Assembly: GCF_000346485.2 (NCBI RefSeq)
Contig: NZ_KQ976354.1
Coordinates: forward strand, 1,489,719-1,553,718
Origin: Scytonema hofmannii PCC 7110
Lineage (GTDB): Bacteria; Cyanobacteriota; Cyanobacteriia; Cyanobacteriales; Nostocaceae
Direction: 5' to 3'
Length of the DNA stretch: 64,000 nucleotides
Of the stretch, positions 51,534 to 60,262 are shown piece after piece; within the stretch, counting starts at the first letter, position 1; every line of letters starts with the position of its first letter. The notes beneath the pieces were generated by a model. That model was not told the DNA's origin. It saw only the letters and a program-made list of their open reading frames with translations, and did no database searches. A program made the translations under genes and the position numbers.

Positions 51534-52970
51534 TTATTTGCTGTTCCATTTAGTGACTAAACGTTGTGCAATATTACCTAATAAATATTGATATTGTAAA
51601 AATTGTTTAGCAGCTAATAAGCGAACCAAAAATAAATATATAATGAGAAATAAGATGGGTTGTATAATTTCAGGAAATTTTAGAGAAACTACAATTGGTA
51701 AAAGTGTTATTAAAGGTGCTTTAAACACAAAAATTAAGAACTTTTTAGAAGACCAGTTTAATTGACGACAAGCCTCCCACCAACAGTAAATAGTCCAAAG
51801 AATTCCTAAAACTACAGCAACCGCGATACTGACACCAATAATTCCTTTTATCCTTGCACCGAGCACAAAACTTAATACAGCAACAGGAGCAATGCTAAGG
51901 CTGAGTTTAGCATTAACTCCCGGTTTCCCTTTGGCAGACAGCATGGAAAAAAGCTGACTGTTTATCAGGCGAGAGTAAGCGAAAATGAGCAATCCTGGAA
52001 TAACCGTACAAACAGGAATCCAGTGGGTTCCAAAGAGAAAGGAAATGGTTTGTTGGTTAACAACTAAAAAGAATAAGGCGTATAAGGGAGCCGCTAGGAA
52101 AGAAGTTTGTTCAATAACTTTAACCAAAGCGTTTTCTCGCTGTTGATCATCTTCTAATTGAGCAAACACCGACATCCCAACTTGACTCATCGCCTGAGAA
52201 AGAATAGTTGTTATCGCCATTGTTAACTGGTAGGCAAGATTGTAGAACGCAAGACTAGTTGTTCCTAGAACGACGCTAACCACAAAATTGTCACAGTTAT
52301 AAATAACGAAATATCCCAAGCTGAAACCAGTATTGCCTAAACAATAAGACAAAACTTCCCATCTGACCTCTGAGTAAATACGCAAATTGAATTTCTGTTT
52401 GGCATAATGATGCATAAGAAGGCACCCTGTTATCCAACCTGCCGTATCTCCTATGACAAATGACCAGTAACTTAAACCCAGTAAGGCGCTCCCAATTGTG
52501 GAAAATACTCTGACGAATGAGGCAATTAGGTTAGAGTTTGCTAACTCTCGATACTGCATTCGTCTTCTCAAAACTCCTTCATGTACGGACTGAAATGAGG
52601 AGAGTATGAGGTTAAAGCCAAATATCAGGAGTATCCATACTAGGTCTGGTATGCTGTAGTAGCGTGCTGCTATTGGGGATATTAACCCAAGCACTACAGC
52701 TAAAAAGCATCCAATAATTAAACTGATGGTGTAGGTTGTATCTAAATAACGCTTATCTTCAACGCCCTTATAAACGATGAAAGATCCAGATGTGCCTTGG
52801 TTAAATAGATTTCCAAAAGCCCAGAAAATGTAAGCAGTACTGATAACACCAAATTCAGCAGGAAGCAACAGCCTTGCTAGTAGTAAGTTACTGAATAAGG
52901 CTAGGAAGCGTGTTGCGATCGCTCCATAGGTCGCCCAAAATCCATTTTTGAGTATAGCAGACAACTTCAT
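51534..52970 (-). CDS. Wzx-type polysaccharide flippase
   Basis: A 478-residue membrane protein of the MOP/PST superfamily with about twelve to fourteen helices. The start KNGFWATYGAIATRFLALFS and LARLLLPAEFGVIS are typical of Wzx/RfbX and WzxC-like flippases, and the C-terminal half repeats the helix pattern. It should move lipid-linked repeat units across the inner membrane for the polymerase encoded two genes downstream. It is 2 nt from the upstream glycosyltransferase stop, so the two are coupled. Confidence 0.9.
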   Translation of the reverse strand: MKLSAILKNGFWATYGAIATRFLALFSNLLLARLLLPAEFGVISTAYIFWAFGNLFNQGTSGSFIVYKGVEDKRYLDTTYTISLIIGCFLAVVLGLISPIAARYYSIPDLVWILLIFGFNLILSSFQSVHEGVLRRRMQYRELANSNLIASFVRVFSTIGSALLGLSYWSFVIGDTAGWITGCLLMHHYAKQKFNLRIYSEVRWEVLSYCLGNTGFSLGYFVIYNCDNFVVSVVLGTTSLAFYNLAYQLTMAITTILSQAMSQVGMSVFAQLEDDQQRENALVKVIEQTSFLAAPLYALFFLVVNQQTISFLFGTHWIPVCTVIPGLLIFAYSRLINSQLFSMLSAKGKPGVNAKLSLSIAPVAVLSFVLGARIKGIIGVSIAVAVVLGILWTIYCWWEACRQLNWSSKKFLIFVFKAPLITLLPIVVSLKFPEIIQPILFLIIYLFLVRLLAAKQFLQYQYLLGNIAQRLVTKWNSK

Positions 52971-52972
52971 GG

Positions 52973-53932
52973 CTACTTTTGAGTATACCTCGCTGAACCA
53001 AGCGCTTGTCGGATTCCTAGCTTAGCGAGTGGTGCCAAACGCACTGCTAGTAAAGTCAATAGCGATCGCGGATCGCGGTAAAAAATCGACCAATTACAAG
53101 CTAGAGCCTTGTCAATAAAGTGACTGGCTTGGTCGAGATTGCCTCCTTGGAGAGATAATCTTGCTAAGTAGCGATACATATAAGCGTAGGCAGTCGGTAA
53201 CATTGGTTTTACCAATTGTGGCGATCGCTGATAAGCGCTTTGAATAACCTGTTCGGTGCATCGCTGCATTTGTGCTACATTAAACGAAAGACCGGATGGA
53301 CGAACGCGATAGTAACACAGAGTACTCTTTTCTCGGTAAAATTGCCATTTTCGGGTTGTTGCGACTCTCAACCAAAAATCAATATCTTCCGAACTGCGTA
53401 AGGTTTCATCAAATTCACCGACTTCATTGATTAATGAACGGCGGAATACTGCGTTAGAACCATGACCAACAAAGTTCTTACAAAGTAAAGCCAGCAGTGG
53501 CTCGGAATGAACGGGCTTACCACTAAGGTAAATGGGTGTCGGTTTTCCATCGTCACGAATTGCCTGAGATGCACTGTAAACAACCCCGACTTCTGGATGA
53601 TGGTTTAGTGTTGCTACATGACGGGCTAGTTTATCTGAGTGGTAAACATCATCTCCATCTAGTAAGGCGATATATTCTCCACGTGCATGACGGATACCGT
53701 GATTGCGTGCTGATGATAAACCTCCATTTTGTTTTTGCCATAACTGAAAGCGCGGATCGCTTTTCACGTAAGGCTTAACAATTTCTGCCGTGTTATCAGT
53801 AGAACCATCATCAACAATCAGAACTTCAAATTCTTTAAAAGATTGATGTTGTAGCGATCGCAATGCATCTTCAATATAAGAACTTACGTTGTAGGCTGGG
53901 ACTACAACACTAACTTTAGGGATAAAAACCAT
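52973..53932 (-). CDS. Family 2 glycosyltransferase
   Basis: A 319-residue GT2 enzyme. VSVVVPAYNVSSYIEDAL opens the GT-A fold, EVLIVDDGSTDNTAEI binds the nucleotide and LLDGDDVYHSDKL carries the DxD. GSNAVFRRSLINEVGEFD is the acceptor loop, and SSEDIDFWLRV supplies the catalytic base region. The C-terminal 90 residues are helical and membrane-associated in character. It is coupled to the flippase gene and 7 nt behind another GT2 gene. Confidence 0.92.
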   Translation of the reverse strand: MVFIPKVSVVVPAYNVSSYIEDALRSLQHQSFKEFEVLIVDDGSTDNTAEIVKPYVKSDPRFQLWQKQNGGLSSARNHGIRHARGEYIALLDGDDVYHSDKLARHVATLNHHPEVGVVYSASQAIRDDGKPTPIYLSGKPVHSEPLLALLCKNFVGHGSNAVFRRSLINEVGEFDETLRSSEDIDFWLRVATTRKWQFYREKSTLCYYRVRPSGLSFNVAQMQRCTEQVIQSAYQRSPQLVKPMLPTAYAYMYRYLARLSLQGGNLDQASHFIDKALACNWSIFYRDPRSLLTLLAVRLAPLAKLGIRQALGSARYTQK

Positions 53933-53939
53933 AACTACA

Positions 53940-54923
53940 TTACACCCCTACACTCTCGTACCCTGAACCCTCTGAAGGAGTTTGGTTAGGTAATGGCTTG
54001 GGTTTCTTTGTTAAGAGAAGACGTAACCAAGTCCGTTTCTCTGTAGGAATCAGCCACATACCCAGACACAAAAAAATGTCCGTTAGTTGAGGTCTGCCAA
54101 AACGAATCGCTTCCCATAAAAGCAGGAAAAATGCTTTCCAATCACGAGTACGAGCAGCTCGCGCACTCACTTCTGCCAAAATAAAAGAGGAATAAGCGCG
54201 AGGAGTCACTAAGTCGCGTTTTGCTCTAATCCAGTCTAATGAAAATTGCCAATTGTTGCTGCTACTTAAAGTAGGACGTGCATCTCCTATATACCAAATA
54301 GAGAGAACTTCTGGTACAAACTCGACTCCTACCCCCTCTACACTCATGGCTCGTAATATCCAGTCCCAATCATCGTGTCTTTGAATCGTAGTGGAAAAAG
54401 GAACTTTTTCTAATAACTCTTTTGCTGTAAAAATGGTTGAAGATTGAATAAGCCCTTCTCCTTGAAATAAGGTCTTGCGAACAAACAAATATTCACTCAA
54501 TGCCTCTGATGGCTGAGGAAATCTTCTAGGCCAAATAGAATCTCCTTGAGGTGTTTGAGCTTTCAAATAACAGGAGATAATAGGAAACTTATACTGGGAA
54601 AGCCTAGCAGTTTCAAGTTGCATTTCTAATTTTTGGGGCATCCATTCGTCATCGTCATCTAAAGAAGCAACCCATTTGGCAGAAGCTGCAGCAATTCCAG
54701 TATTTCGTGCTACACGACAACCTTGATTGGTAGGCAATTCTATCGCTCTCAGTCTGGAGTCATCAATTTCTGATAACACAGTCTGAGTTTCTGGCTGCGG
54801 ACCGTCAATGACAACGATGACTTCGATTTCTTTGAGGGTTTGTGCTAGAGCACTCATAACCGCTCGTTTAACTAACTGGGGTCTGCGATACGTAGGGATA
54901 ACTACGCTGACTAAAGGTTCCAA
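53940..54923 (-). CDS. Family 2 glycosyltransferase
   Basis: A 327-residue GT2 enzyme. VSVVIPTYRRPQLVKRAVMS, EVIVVIDGPQPETQ and WVASLDDDDEWMPQKLEMQL give the nucleotide and metal sites, and RHDDWDWILRAM the catalytic region. It probably begins the minus-strand polysaccharide operon, with an intergenic region of 466 nt upstream. Confidence 0.92.
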   Translation of the reverse strand: MEPLVSVVIPTYRRPQLVKRAVMSALAQTLKEIEVIVVIDGPQPETQTVLSEIDDSRLRAIELPTNQGCRVARNTGIAAASAKWVASLDDDDEWMPQKLEMQLETARLSQYKFPIISCYLKAQTPQGDSIWPRRFPQPSEALSEYLFVRKTLFQGEGLIQSSTIFTAKELLEKVPFSTTIQRHDDWDWILRAMSVEGVGVEFVPEVLSIWYIGDARPTLSSSNNWQFSLDWIRAKRDLVTPRAYSSFILAEVSARAARTRDWKAFFLLLWEAIRFGRPQLTDIFLCLGMWLIPTEKRTWLRLLLTKKPKPLPNQTPSEGSGYESVGV

Positions 54924-55352
54924 GTCAATTCCCTCCTGATTCTTTTCTTAAAAATAGCAGTACTAATATAACGTCTGTTTTCTTTATTCAAAGAAGCTTT
55001 GTTCCCAGACGCTAGGGATTGTAATGCGTGGTCATTATCTCGGATAAATGCACTTATAAGAGTTTAAAAACCTGATATTTTTTTTAGAGAACAAGCTAAT
55101 AACAGTTATGGCACTTTTTTTCTAAAGTGGCATCCCAAATATTTCGTAATTTGAAAACTTTTTTTCAAATTGTGCTTGAAAATCAACAGCTATTCTAGAT
55201 TAATAACTTTGTCAACCGAAAAAATACGGCTATGCTTGACTATTGCTCAAACCTTTGAGGAGGATAGATAAAGATAAAATTGCTTACCTCATACCAATGG
55301 AAACAAAAATGGGATAGCTAGTTGGGTGAAATTAAATCTAGGCAAGGCTTTC

Positions 55353-55386
55353 TCAATCCAAAATCCAAAATCTAAAATCCAAAATC
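55353..55386. repeat. AAAATCC heptamer tandem repeat
   Basis: About five units of AAAATCC/AAAATCT (CCAAAATCCAAAATC...). A similar run is at 61983-62004. This is a common STRR in Nostocales. The remainder of 54924-55389 shows no recognisable feature. Confidence 0.7.
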
Positions 55387-55389
55387 GTA

Positions 55390-56325
55390 TTAAATTGATG
55401 GGCTACTAGAATACAGTACAGGTGCAACTGATACGGGGATTTCCTGTTCTTGATTGCGGTTGTTGAAATTTAAGTACGAGTTACTAACAGGAACAGCAAG
55501 TTCTGGATTGAAAGTGTCAATTGATGGCAAAAGTTCTACTCGTAGTGGAGCATAAAGCTTGCCCAAAGCAACCTGCAGCGCAAAAGCTGGATTACCAAGC
55601 AAATAACGTGCTGCCAAACGTTTTGGTTCGCGGCACAAACGATACAGCCACTCTAAACCTAAATCAGAAAGGGTTGATGGGCAATCAGGTACAACACCTG
55701 CAAGTCTGTCAATCACTGCTCCACCAAGCAAAATGGCATTGACATCTAAGCGAAGGCGATGCTCGTACACCCATTTTTCTTGAACTGGCATTCCCATACC
55801 CACTATTAATATGTTGGGTTTTTCTCGATTGATTTTCTGAACGACAGCTTGGTTCTGCTGTGAGTCTTGCTTGTCGAAATAGCCATGATGTCCAGCAAAC
55901 TTAGCATTGGGATACTGCTTTCTGAGATTTTCTAGTGCTGTTTCTAAATACTGAGGTTTAGTCCCTAATAGAAATACGCTCAATCCTTTTTCGTTACACT
56001 TCTCCAATAATTTGGGCATCATCAGTGTATAAGAAGCTCGATACTCCAAAGGTAAGTTTAACCCCATGTAACTAATTGCCTTTAAAATGCCAACGCTGTC
56101 ACAATTGACTATTTCCGAACTTTGGAGAAAGTTATAATACCAAGGAAGTTGCATTGAAAGATTAAAACTGTGTACGTTGTAATTCGCAACAGTTATTTTT
56201 TTGTTAGAAACACAAGCTGTATATATAGCCTCTACAAGAGAGGGGATAGTCATACAAGTAATGCGACGTTCTAATAAATAAATATTGAGATTTGGTAATT
56301 CCTGAACTTTGTTTTTCATTCTCAT
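55390..56325 (-). CDS. WecG/TagA/CpsF family glycosyltransferase
   Basis: A 311-residue GT26 enzyme. Signature regions: ITVANYNVHSFNLSMQ, the active-site NCDSVGILKAISYMG, FLLGTKPQYLETALENLRK, PNILIVGMGMPVQEKWV and LLGGAVIDRLAGVVPDCP. Conserved Asp in NCDS fits the family's base. The basic C-terminus (REPKRLAARYLLGN) suggests membrane association. These enzymes transfer HexNAc or mannosaminuronate to undecaprenyl-linked sugars early in repeat-unit assembly. It lies alone between two gaps but belongs to the polysaccharide locus. Confidence 0.9.
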   Translation of the reverse strand: MRMKNKVQELPNLNIYLLERRITCMTIPSLVEAIYTACVSNKKITVANYNVHSFNLSMQLPWYYNFLQSSEIVNCDSVGILKAISYMGLNLPLEYRASYTLMMPKLLEKCNEKGLSVFLLGTKPQYLETALENLRKQYPNAKFAGHHGYFDKQDSQQNQAVVQKINREKPNILIVGMGMPVQEKWVYEHRLRLDVNAILLGGAVIDRLAGVVPDCPSTLSDLGLEWLYRLCREPKRLAARYLLGNPAFALQVALGKLYAPLRVELLPSIDTFNPELAVPVSNSYLNFNNRNQEQEIPVSVAPVLYSSSPSI

Positions 56326-56841
56326 TCTTATGATACCTTTAGTTTTATTGGGTTGTTGCGAGATTAAAATAATTGAGATAAGGAACCAGATAGGGTATTG
56401 AGGGCTAAGAACTTTGCTTTAAGATGCATACTAGCTTAGTTTTCATTGAGAGTGCATCAATAGTTACTCGGAACTTGACTATAAATCTACGTGAAAGATG
56501 ACTAAAAAAAGCAAGTATTGCCCTGATGATGAACGATGGCAAACTCCAGTACAATACTTAAGCTTTGTCTGTGTAAGCTTAAAATAATACTCTTATTACG
56601 GAAAGTACTTATTATTTTTTTTAATAAATGACGCAATTAACGATGAAATATATGCAATGTTTGTTTTTTTGTTGCCATTATCCGTTAAATGTCTATGTCT
56701 GTGTCCGTTGATTTTGCACTTCATTTCTTTGATGCTTCTTATGAACGTCTCAATCAAGTGCAATCTTTATGTATTTCTTCTATGTTTTTTTTAAAAAATA
56801 TAAAATAATGATTAAGAAACTTTCAATTCTTTGAAAGACTC

Positions 56842-56874
56842 AGATCCCCGACTTCTTTAAGAAGTCGGGGATCT
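56842..56874. terminator. Strong AGATCCCCGACTTCTT hairpin
   Basis: AGATCCCCGACTTCTT (56842-56857) is complementary to 56859-56874 with one central T. It is a dispersed cyanobacterial repeat and sits beyond the 3' end of the small exported-protein gene at 56981 where it may terminate transcription. Confidence 0.55.
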
Positions 56875-56898
56875 TGTTTCTCATATAATACAAGACGG

Positions 56899-56962
56899 GC
56901 AAGGATGCCCGTCCCACATTCTGGAGAAAGGCAAGGATGCCCATCCCACATTCCGGAGAAAA
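56899..56962. repeat. Two tandem 32-bp units
   Basis: 56899-56930 and 56931-56962 differ at three positions. Each contains GCAAGGATGCCC and TCCCACATTC. GACGGGC just before can pair with GCCCGTC in unit one. The 655-nt gap 56326-56980 otherwise shows only the hairpin at 56842-56874. Confidence 0.7.
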
Positions 56963-56980
56963 TTTGTTTTTTGCAGTTGC

Positions 56981-57634
56981 CTAACTGCTGATTGGCACAT
57001 TACTAAATGCCCCAGTGTCCGGCACAAAAATATCTAGGCTGTTAACACCTTCGGGAATCCGCAACCATACGTAAGCATCAGCAGAAGCTTTGGGACGAAG
57101 CGAAGACAGAGAAACGCTCCCCGTCGATCGCTTCAAGTCCACTCCCTTGTAAGTTTCACTTGTATCGGGGTTTCGAGCTGTTGTGTTAGAAACTCCAATC
57201 TGTTCGGTAGGGCTGACATCGTCTGTAGCAAGACGACGAATACGCATTTGTACGTTAACTACATCTCGATTTCCAGTTTCGGGATCTTTAATCCGCTTGA
57301 CTGACAGTAACGCTACTTGTGCTTTCTTCCCAAAAGCGGGCTGTACAAATTGACCGGGTTGAATGATAGCAGATGCAGTGGTTTTTGATTCTGCAGTTGC
57401 AGTTGGAGATGGAGACGGAGTTGCTTCCCGTGATGGCGGGGATGTATTACTCGAAGCAACTGTACCAGTCCCCTGAGTTGAAGTTGTTTGGTTAGTAGCT
57501 GTAGCGTTATCGTTTCTAGTATTGGCAACATCTATTGTTTGTTGCAATGTAAAAACTTGGTATGCTGCATAGCCACTACACAACAAAGCCAAAGTTGAAA
57601 GTAAAACCGCTACACTAGACAAAAATGTACTCAC
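56981..57634 (-). CDS. Membrane-anchored exported protein of unknown function
   Basis: A 217-residue protein with an N-terminal hydrophobic helix (about 5-30, VAVLLSTLALLCSGYAAYQV) acting as signal or anchor. A Thr/Ser/Pro-rich linker (about 38-90) leads to a beta-rich domain (about 92-217) with KRIKDPETGNRDVVNVQMRI and DAYVWLRIPEGVNSLDIFVP. The fold may be Ig-like (DUF4352-type), but I am not sure. The GTG start at 57634 is supported by AGAGG 8 nt upstream. Its place beside polysaccharide genes gives no direct clue to function. Confidence 0.65.
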   Translation of the reverse strand: MSTFLSSVAVLLSTLALLCSGYAAYQVFTLQQTIDVANTRNDNATATNQTTSTQGTGTVASSNTSPPSREATPSPSPTATAESKTTASAIIQPGQFVQPAFGKKAQVALLSVKRIKDPETGNRDVVNVQMRIRRLATDDVSPTEQIGVSNTTARNPDTSETYKGVDLKRSTGSVSLSSLRPKASADAYVWLRIPEGVNSLDIFVPDTGAFSNVPISS

Positions 57635-57700
57635 ACGACTACCTCTGATTTATGCTTCTACATATACAGGGTTGTTAACCTTTTAATTCTGTCACGTAAA

Positions 57701-58897
57701 CTACCCACACTGACCTTGCGGTACAGTGTGGGCTTTTAGTAGCCCTGAAGAGTCTGTACTGAGTTCACAATACAAACCGTTCGAGCCTCTGGGCGGGTTT
57801 ACAAAAACAGCCCCAATAGCAGCAATATTTTTTGCTCCATTTAGATCGGCATCACCACTCCAAGAACAAGCGTCATTGGTACATTTGAAGCGTTTATCAG
57901 AACGAATTCCAATACGCATACAGCAATGGCAAGTCTGACTCGTATAAGCAGGAGGTACAGCGATCACCTCTACCCCCGCCTGAATACCTTTGTACTCCAG
58001 AAAAGAACGCAACTGATAAAAAGCCCAAGAGTTAGAACGTCTACGTTCGGTTTTGTTTCTGGGTTTTTGGTTGGTTCTTTCCCGTATGCCAGTTAAATCT
58101 TCAATTGCCACTGCTGCACTCGCTGTCAATGCGTTCTCAATAATATGCTTGCTAATGTTGTGGTTAAGCCATTGTTGATAACGTCTCTCTTTCCCCGACA
58201 GCCGTTTCAAAATCTGTCTCGTCCTACGACGAGTAGACCTTGTGCCTTTCGAGGCTTTCTTTTGGAGCGACGCTCTCACTCTGGAAAACTTATCTCTAAC
58301 TTTATTAATTTGTTGACCGTCCCACTGATCGCCATTGCTAGTTACTGCAATATCACGGCGTCCAAAATCAACACCAATAACGTTATCAAATTGAATGGTC
58401 GTAGGAGGTTCGTCTTTGATTTGAATGTGGATGTAGTAATTACCATCACGATGCTTGCATAATTGAGCAGAAGTAGGTTTTTTGCCTTTTAGTTTACCAC
58501 GTTGATAGTTCCCTACATCGATTTTGATGTGTTCTCTCCCATTTAGCAAAGTTAAGCTAACCGTCAAATCTTTCTCTCTGAATGCAAAAATTCTGGCATC
58601 GTAATCGACCGATGTTGGCTTAAATGCAATAACCGGTTTACCTTTCTGTTTAGCAGTCTTGCGATTAGCTCCGACTCTGGCACAAGCACGCACAGCCAAA
58701 TTTGCACTCAATCCAAACAGAGAGCGAATCTCGTTATATACCATATTTTGAATGGTCGTTTTGCTGGTTACTTGTGGTTTAACTTTTTCATTAGCGTAGT
58801 TGCAAGCATCCGCAAAAGCTTTAAGAACCAATTCGATCTCTTCCACCTGTTTAGACGTGGGGTTGAGTTTACAAACAATTGTCAGCACTTGTTCCAT
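57701..58897 (-). CDS. tnpB: TnpB, IS200/IS605-type RNA-guided nuclease (no TnpA)
   Basis: A 398-residue TnpB. The RuvC triad is present at Asp177 (IGVDFG), Glu266 (AIEDL) and Asp351 (DADLNGAKN, with Asp349 also near). A zinc ribbon has Cys323/Cys326 (CHCC) and Cys339/Cys344 (CTNDAC). The central basic helices (RSTRRRTRQILKRLSGKE) suit omega-RNA and DNA binding. I start at the ATG at 58897, which matches the family start; 58927 is in frame. No tnpA is near. All nuclease residues are intact, so guided cleavage is plausible. The right-end hairpin at 57704-57732 lies at its 3' end. Confidence 0.93.
   Translation of the reverse strand: MEQVLTIVCKLNPTSKQVEEIELVLKAFADACNYANEKVKPQVTSKTTIQNMVYNEIRSLFGLSANLAVRACARVGANRKTAKQKGKPVIAFKPTSVDYDARIFAFREKDLTVSLTLLNGREHIKIDVGNYQRGKLKGKKPTSAQLCKHRDGNYYIHIQIKDEPPTTIQFDNVIGVDFGRRDIAVTSNGDQWDGQQINKVRDKFSRVRASLQKKASKGTRSTRRRTRQILKRLSGKERRYQQWLNHNISKHIIENALTASAAVAIEDLTGIRERTNQKPRNKTERRRSNSWAFYQLRSFLEYKGIQAGVEVIAVPPAYTSQTCHCCMRIGIRSDKRFKCTNDACSWSGDADLNGAKNIAAIGAVFVNPPRGSNGLYCELSTDSSGLLKAHTVPQGQCG
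57704..57732 (-). ncRNA. Right-end hairpin of the TnpB element (omega-RNA 3' part)
   Basis: CCCACACTG (57704-57712) pairs perfectly with CAGTGTGGG (57724-57732) around an 11-nt loop; on the minus strand it is followed by TAGTTTACGTGACAG. It overlaps the tnpB 3' end, where omega-RNA scaffolds of IS200/IS605 elements are transcribed. The guide would be copied from sequence just past the right end, near 57660-57690. Exact boundaries cannot be set by eye. Confidence 0.55.
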
Positions 58898-59228
58898 GAG
58901 TTCGACTTTCTCACATATGACTAACATTATAGACTATAATCTGTCGTGTTGTGTTCCAAGATATTGTTACTCGGACACCCCTTTCCCGCGTTAATCTACG
59001 ATTAACATAGGTCGAAGGGTGTACCTCGTTTTTAACCCGCAATTCCTGAGGCAGCGCGTTGGGCGGGTTCCCCGACTTGAAGCGCCTGCCGTCTCGCCAC
59101 TGAACGGAGTACCGTTACAGTGGGAGCCTCGTTGCGGCAATAGGTGATGAACACTTTTCGGTTAAGCTGAAATTAGAACTGTGCTTCAGCTGATTCTTGC
59201 AATAATCAAAAAATGACCTCAGACCCAA
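58898..59228. repeat. Left flank of the TnpB element and dispersed GCAGCGCG repeat
   Basis: 58930-58945 contains TTATAGACTATAA, a small palindrome that may be part of the element's left end. 59050-59095 (GGCAGCGCGTTGGGCGGG, later GAAGCGCCTGCCG) is a repeat type common in Nostocales, and 59098-59130 can fold (CCACTG with CAGTGG). No gene was seen. Confidence 0.4.
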
Positions 59229-60140
59229 TTATCTATATCCTGTAGCATCAGGAGGTTTGCCAACCTCCTGTACTTCCTGCATATAACGAAAAGCATCGGG
59301 CTGAGAGCCGTCGAGATCCGTAAAGCCATAGATTTGTGCTAGTTGACCGCTAGAAAGAGACTGACCATTCCATCTAGCTACCTCCGAATCGCCAGCCAGA
59401 TGAGCGATCGCACGCCCGATGTAACGCGGTGTTTCAGAAATGATGAAGTGCGGATCTTTTGCGATCGCATCCCGCCAATTTGCTTCACTCACTCCAAAAT
59501 GCTCCAGCATAATCTCAGATCTCATCCAGCCTGGAGTCAAAGCCACAGCGGTGCAGTTATAAGGTTCAAGCTCTTGAGCGATCGCCCATGCCATACGTAT
59601 TACAGAAGTTTTGGCAAGGTCATAAAAGAGTGAAAATCGATAACGAGTGCTGTTGTATTCAGCCGTACCATCCGTAATTTCCACCACTAAAGATCCTGGA
59701 CTTTTGATTAAAAGCGGCAGTACAAAGTGACTGGTAATAATGTGAGTGTCAATAGCCAACCTTAACATCCGTAGTCCTTTGTCCAAAGAGTACTTCCACA
59801 CAGGAGTGTTCCACTCTGCCAAGTATTCCGCCCCCCAAATATCGTTAACCAGAATATCCAAACGACCTTGCTCGCCTTCGATACGAGTTACTAGTGCTAG
59901 CACTTGCACGGGATCTAAATGATCGACTCGAACGGCGATTCCCTGTCCACCTGCTTGATTCACCAGATTTGCGGTTTCTTCAATCGTTTCAGGACGGTTG
60001 TATTCCGAGCGGTGAGTACTTGTGGTGCGTCCAGTGACATAAACCGTTGCTCCAGCCGCACCCAGTTCAACTGCAATACCGCGCCCTGCTCCGCGAGTCG
60101 CTCCAGCAACGAGTGCAATCTTATCCTTTAATGGCTGCAT
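59229..60140 (-). CDS. Short-chain dehydrogenase/reductase
   Basis: A 303-residue NAD(P)-dependent SDR. The cofactor motif GATRGAGRGIA is at residues 13-23, with RTTSTHRS favouring NADP. LVNDIWG replaces the usual NNAG strand. The catalytic Tyr-x3-Lys is in FYDLAKTSV, and Ser is likely in LVVEITDGT, though the usual Ser is not clear. VALTPGWMRSE is the nicotinamide loop. The enzyme is longer than a classical SDR (about 250) by a C-terminal tail. The YafY-type regulator gene is divergent and the operator-like site at 60193-60207 lies between them, so this gene is its likely target. Confidence 0.9.
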   Translation of the reverse strand: MQPLKDKIALVAGATRGAGRGIAVELGAAGATVYVTGRTTSTHRSEYNRPETIEETANLVNQAGGQGIAVRVDHLDPVQVLALVTRIEGEQGRLDILVNDIWGAEYLAEWNTPVWKYSLDKGLRMLRLAIDTHIITSHFVLPLLIKSPGSLVVEITDGTAEYNSTRYRFSLFYDLAKTSVIRMAWAIAQELEPYNCTAVALTPGWMRSEIMLEHFGVSEANWRDAIAKDPHFIISETPRYIGRAIAHLAGDSEVARWNGQSLSSGQLAQIYGFTDLDGSQPDAFRYMQEVQEVGKPPDATGYR

Positions 60141-60192
60141 AATTAACCTGCTCGATAATTTTTGTCTTTATTGCAGCATAAGTACTATTTCC

Positions 60193-60207
60193 TGACACCT
60201 GTTGTCA
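60193..60207. promoter_or_regulatory. TGACA-N5-TGTCA operator candidate
   Basis: TGACACCTGTTGTCA is a perfect 5+5 inverted repeat with a 5-nt spacer. It lies 55 nt upstream of the regulator start and 52 nt upstream of the SDR start. As I recall, regulators of this HTH-WYL family often sit beside such TGACA-N5-TGTCA sites. Confidence 0.6.
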
Positions 60208-60262
60208 TATTTAAGGAGTACAGTAAAAAAAGAAAAAAGTATATCTCTTTTTATCTCTTGCT

